This document shows positions 7,666-7,752 of a DNA stretch of 7,752 nt, piece after piece. The notes beneath the pieces are model-generated. The model saw nothing but the letters and a program-made list of their open reading frames with translations, was not told where the DNA came from and ran no database searches. The DNA lies in the NCBI GenBank assembly GCA_011523155.1, contig WTHL01000135.1:1-7752 (forward strand), written 5' to 3'. This DNA is from Synechococcus sp. PL34863bin_39 (GTDB lineage: Bacteria; Cyanobacteriota; Cyanobacteriia; PCC-6307; Cyanobiaceae). A program made the position numbers and the translations under genes. The first letter of the stretch is position 1. Every line of letters starts with the position of its first letter.

Positions 7666-7672
7666 CCTCGTT

Positions 7673-7752
7673 ATGACCCTGCGCGTTGCGATCAATGGAT
7701 TCGGCCGAATCGGTCGCAATGTGATGCGGGGTTGGATCAGCCGTGGCGCTGA
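7673..7752 (+). CDS. gap2: Glyceraldehyde-3-phosphate dehydrogenase, N-terminus (3' part outside window)
   Basis: Only 26 codons are present, but they are diagnostic: MTLRVAINGFGRIGRNVMRGW, with the nucleotide-binding INGFGRIGR motif (residues 7-15) that opens the Rossmann fold of GAPDH. The enzyme interconverts glyceraldehyde-3-phosphate and 1,3-bisphosphoglycerate. In cyanobacteria the Gap2 form works in the Calvin cycle and gluconeogenesis with NADP(H) or NAD(H). Assignment to gap2 rather than the glycolytic gap1 rests on my recollection that gap2 follows murC in marine Synechococcus and Prochlorococcus; the cofactor-specificity residues are beyond the edge. The ATG at 7673 lacks an obvious Shine-Dalgarno sequence. 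Confidence 0.9.
   Translation, partial: MTLRVAINGFGRIGRNVMRGWISRGA

Larger units (their letters stand above)
7454..7672. promoter_or_regulatory. Divergent murC/gap2 intergenic region
   Basis: This 219-bp region must supply leaders for murC (leftward) and gap2 (rightward). I see no ORF, tRNA fold or small RNA that I can support. The motif GTTCAAC occurs three times: 7463-7457 on the minus strand, ending 3 nt before the murC start; 7580-7586 on the plus strand; and 7656-7662 on the plus strand, 10 nt before the gap2 start. GCGGTTC occurs at 7523, 7572 and 7653 on the plus strand. A weak murC -10 candidate, TATCTT, lies at 7480-7475 on the minus strand, without a clear -35. No NtcA-type GTA-N8-TAC site was found. 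Confidence 0.4.

Overview
This window looks like ordinary core chromosome from a GC-rich marine picocyanobacterium of the Synechococcus type. The basis is the moderately high GC content, the cyanobacterial flavour of the proteins, and the gene order grpE-dnaJ-tusA-like-rsgA facing ybaB-murB-murC with gap2 beyond. I recall that order from marine Synechococcus/Prochlorococcus genomes, but I could not check it here. I saw no GCGATCGC (HIP1) octamers, which fits the marine picocyanobacterial group. There is no tRNA, rRNA, CRISPR array, IS element or other sign of recent transfer.

Left part (1-1603, minus strand): a nearly complete type IV pilus / type II secretion assembly ATPase (PilB/GspE), running off the left edge a few residues before its expected C-terminus. 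A 108-bp divergent region (1604-1711) separates it from grpE.

Centre (1712-4741, plus strand): a compact chaperone/translation-linked gene string. GrpE and DnaJ are the DnaK co-chaperones. Two bases after dnaJ begins a TusA-like sulfurtransferase gene. Its last 8 bases overlap the start of rsgA, the ribosome small-subunit GTPase. The spacing suggests one transcript with translational coupling.

Right part (4716-7453, minus strand): murC, murB and the nucleoid-associated YbaB/EbfC form an opposing tight operon read murC->murB->ybaB. MurB and MurC are consecutive named steps of UDP-MurNAc-peptide synthesis (MurB makes UDP-MurNAc; MurC adds L-alanine). The murC stop and murB start share one base. 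The 3' ends of rsgA and ybaB overlap by 26 bp, and that overlap is a strong inverted repeat containing both stop codons. This is the most striking non-coding signal in the window.

Right edge (7454-7752): a 219-bp divergent intergenic region carries a good -10 box, two small palindromes and a repeated motif. It is followed by the first 26 codons of gap2 (glyceraldehyde-3-phosphate dehydrogenase) on the plus strand.

Four of the eight start codons I assigned are not ATG: pilB GTG, tusA-like GTG, rsgA GTG, murC TTG. I see no convincing undescribed system; the findings are local sequence-architecture observations.
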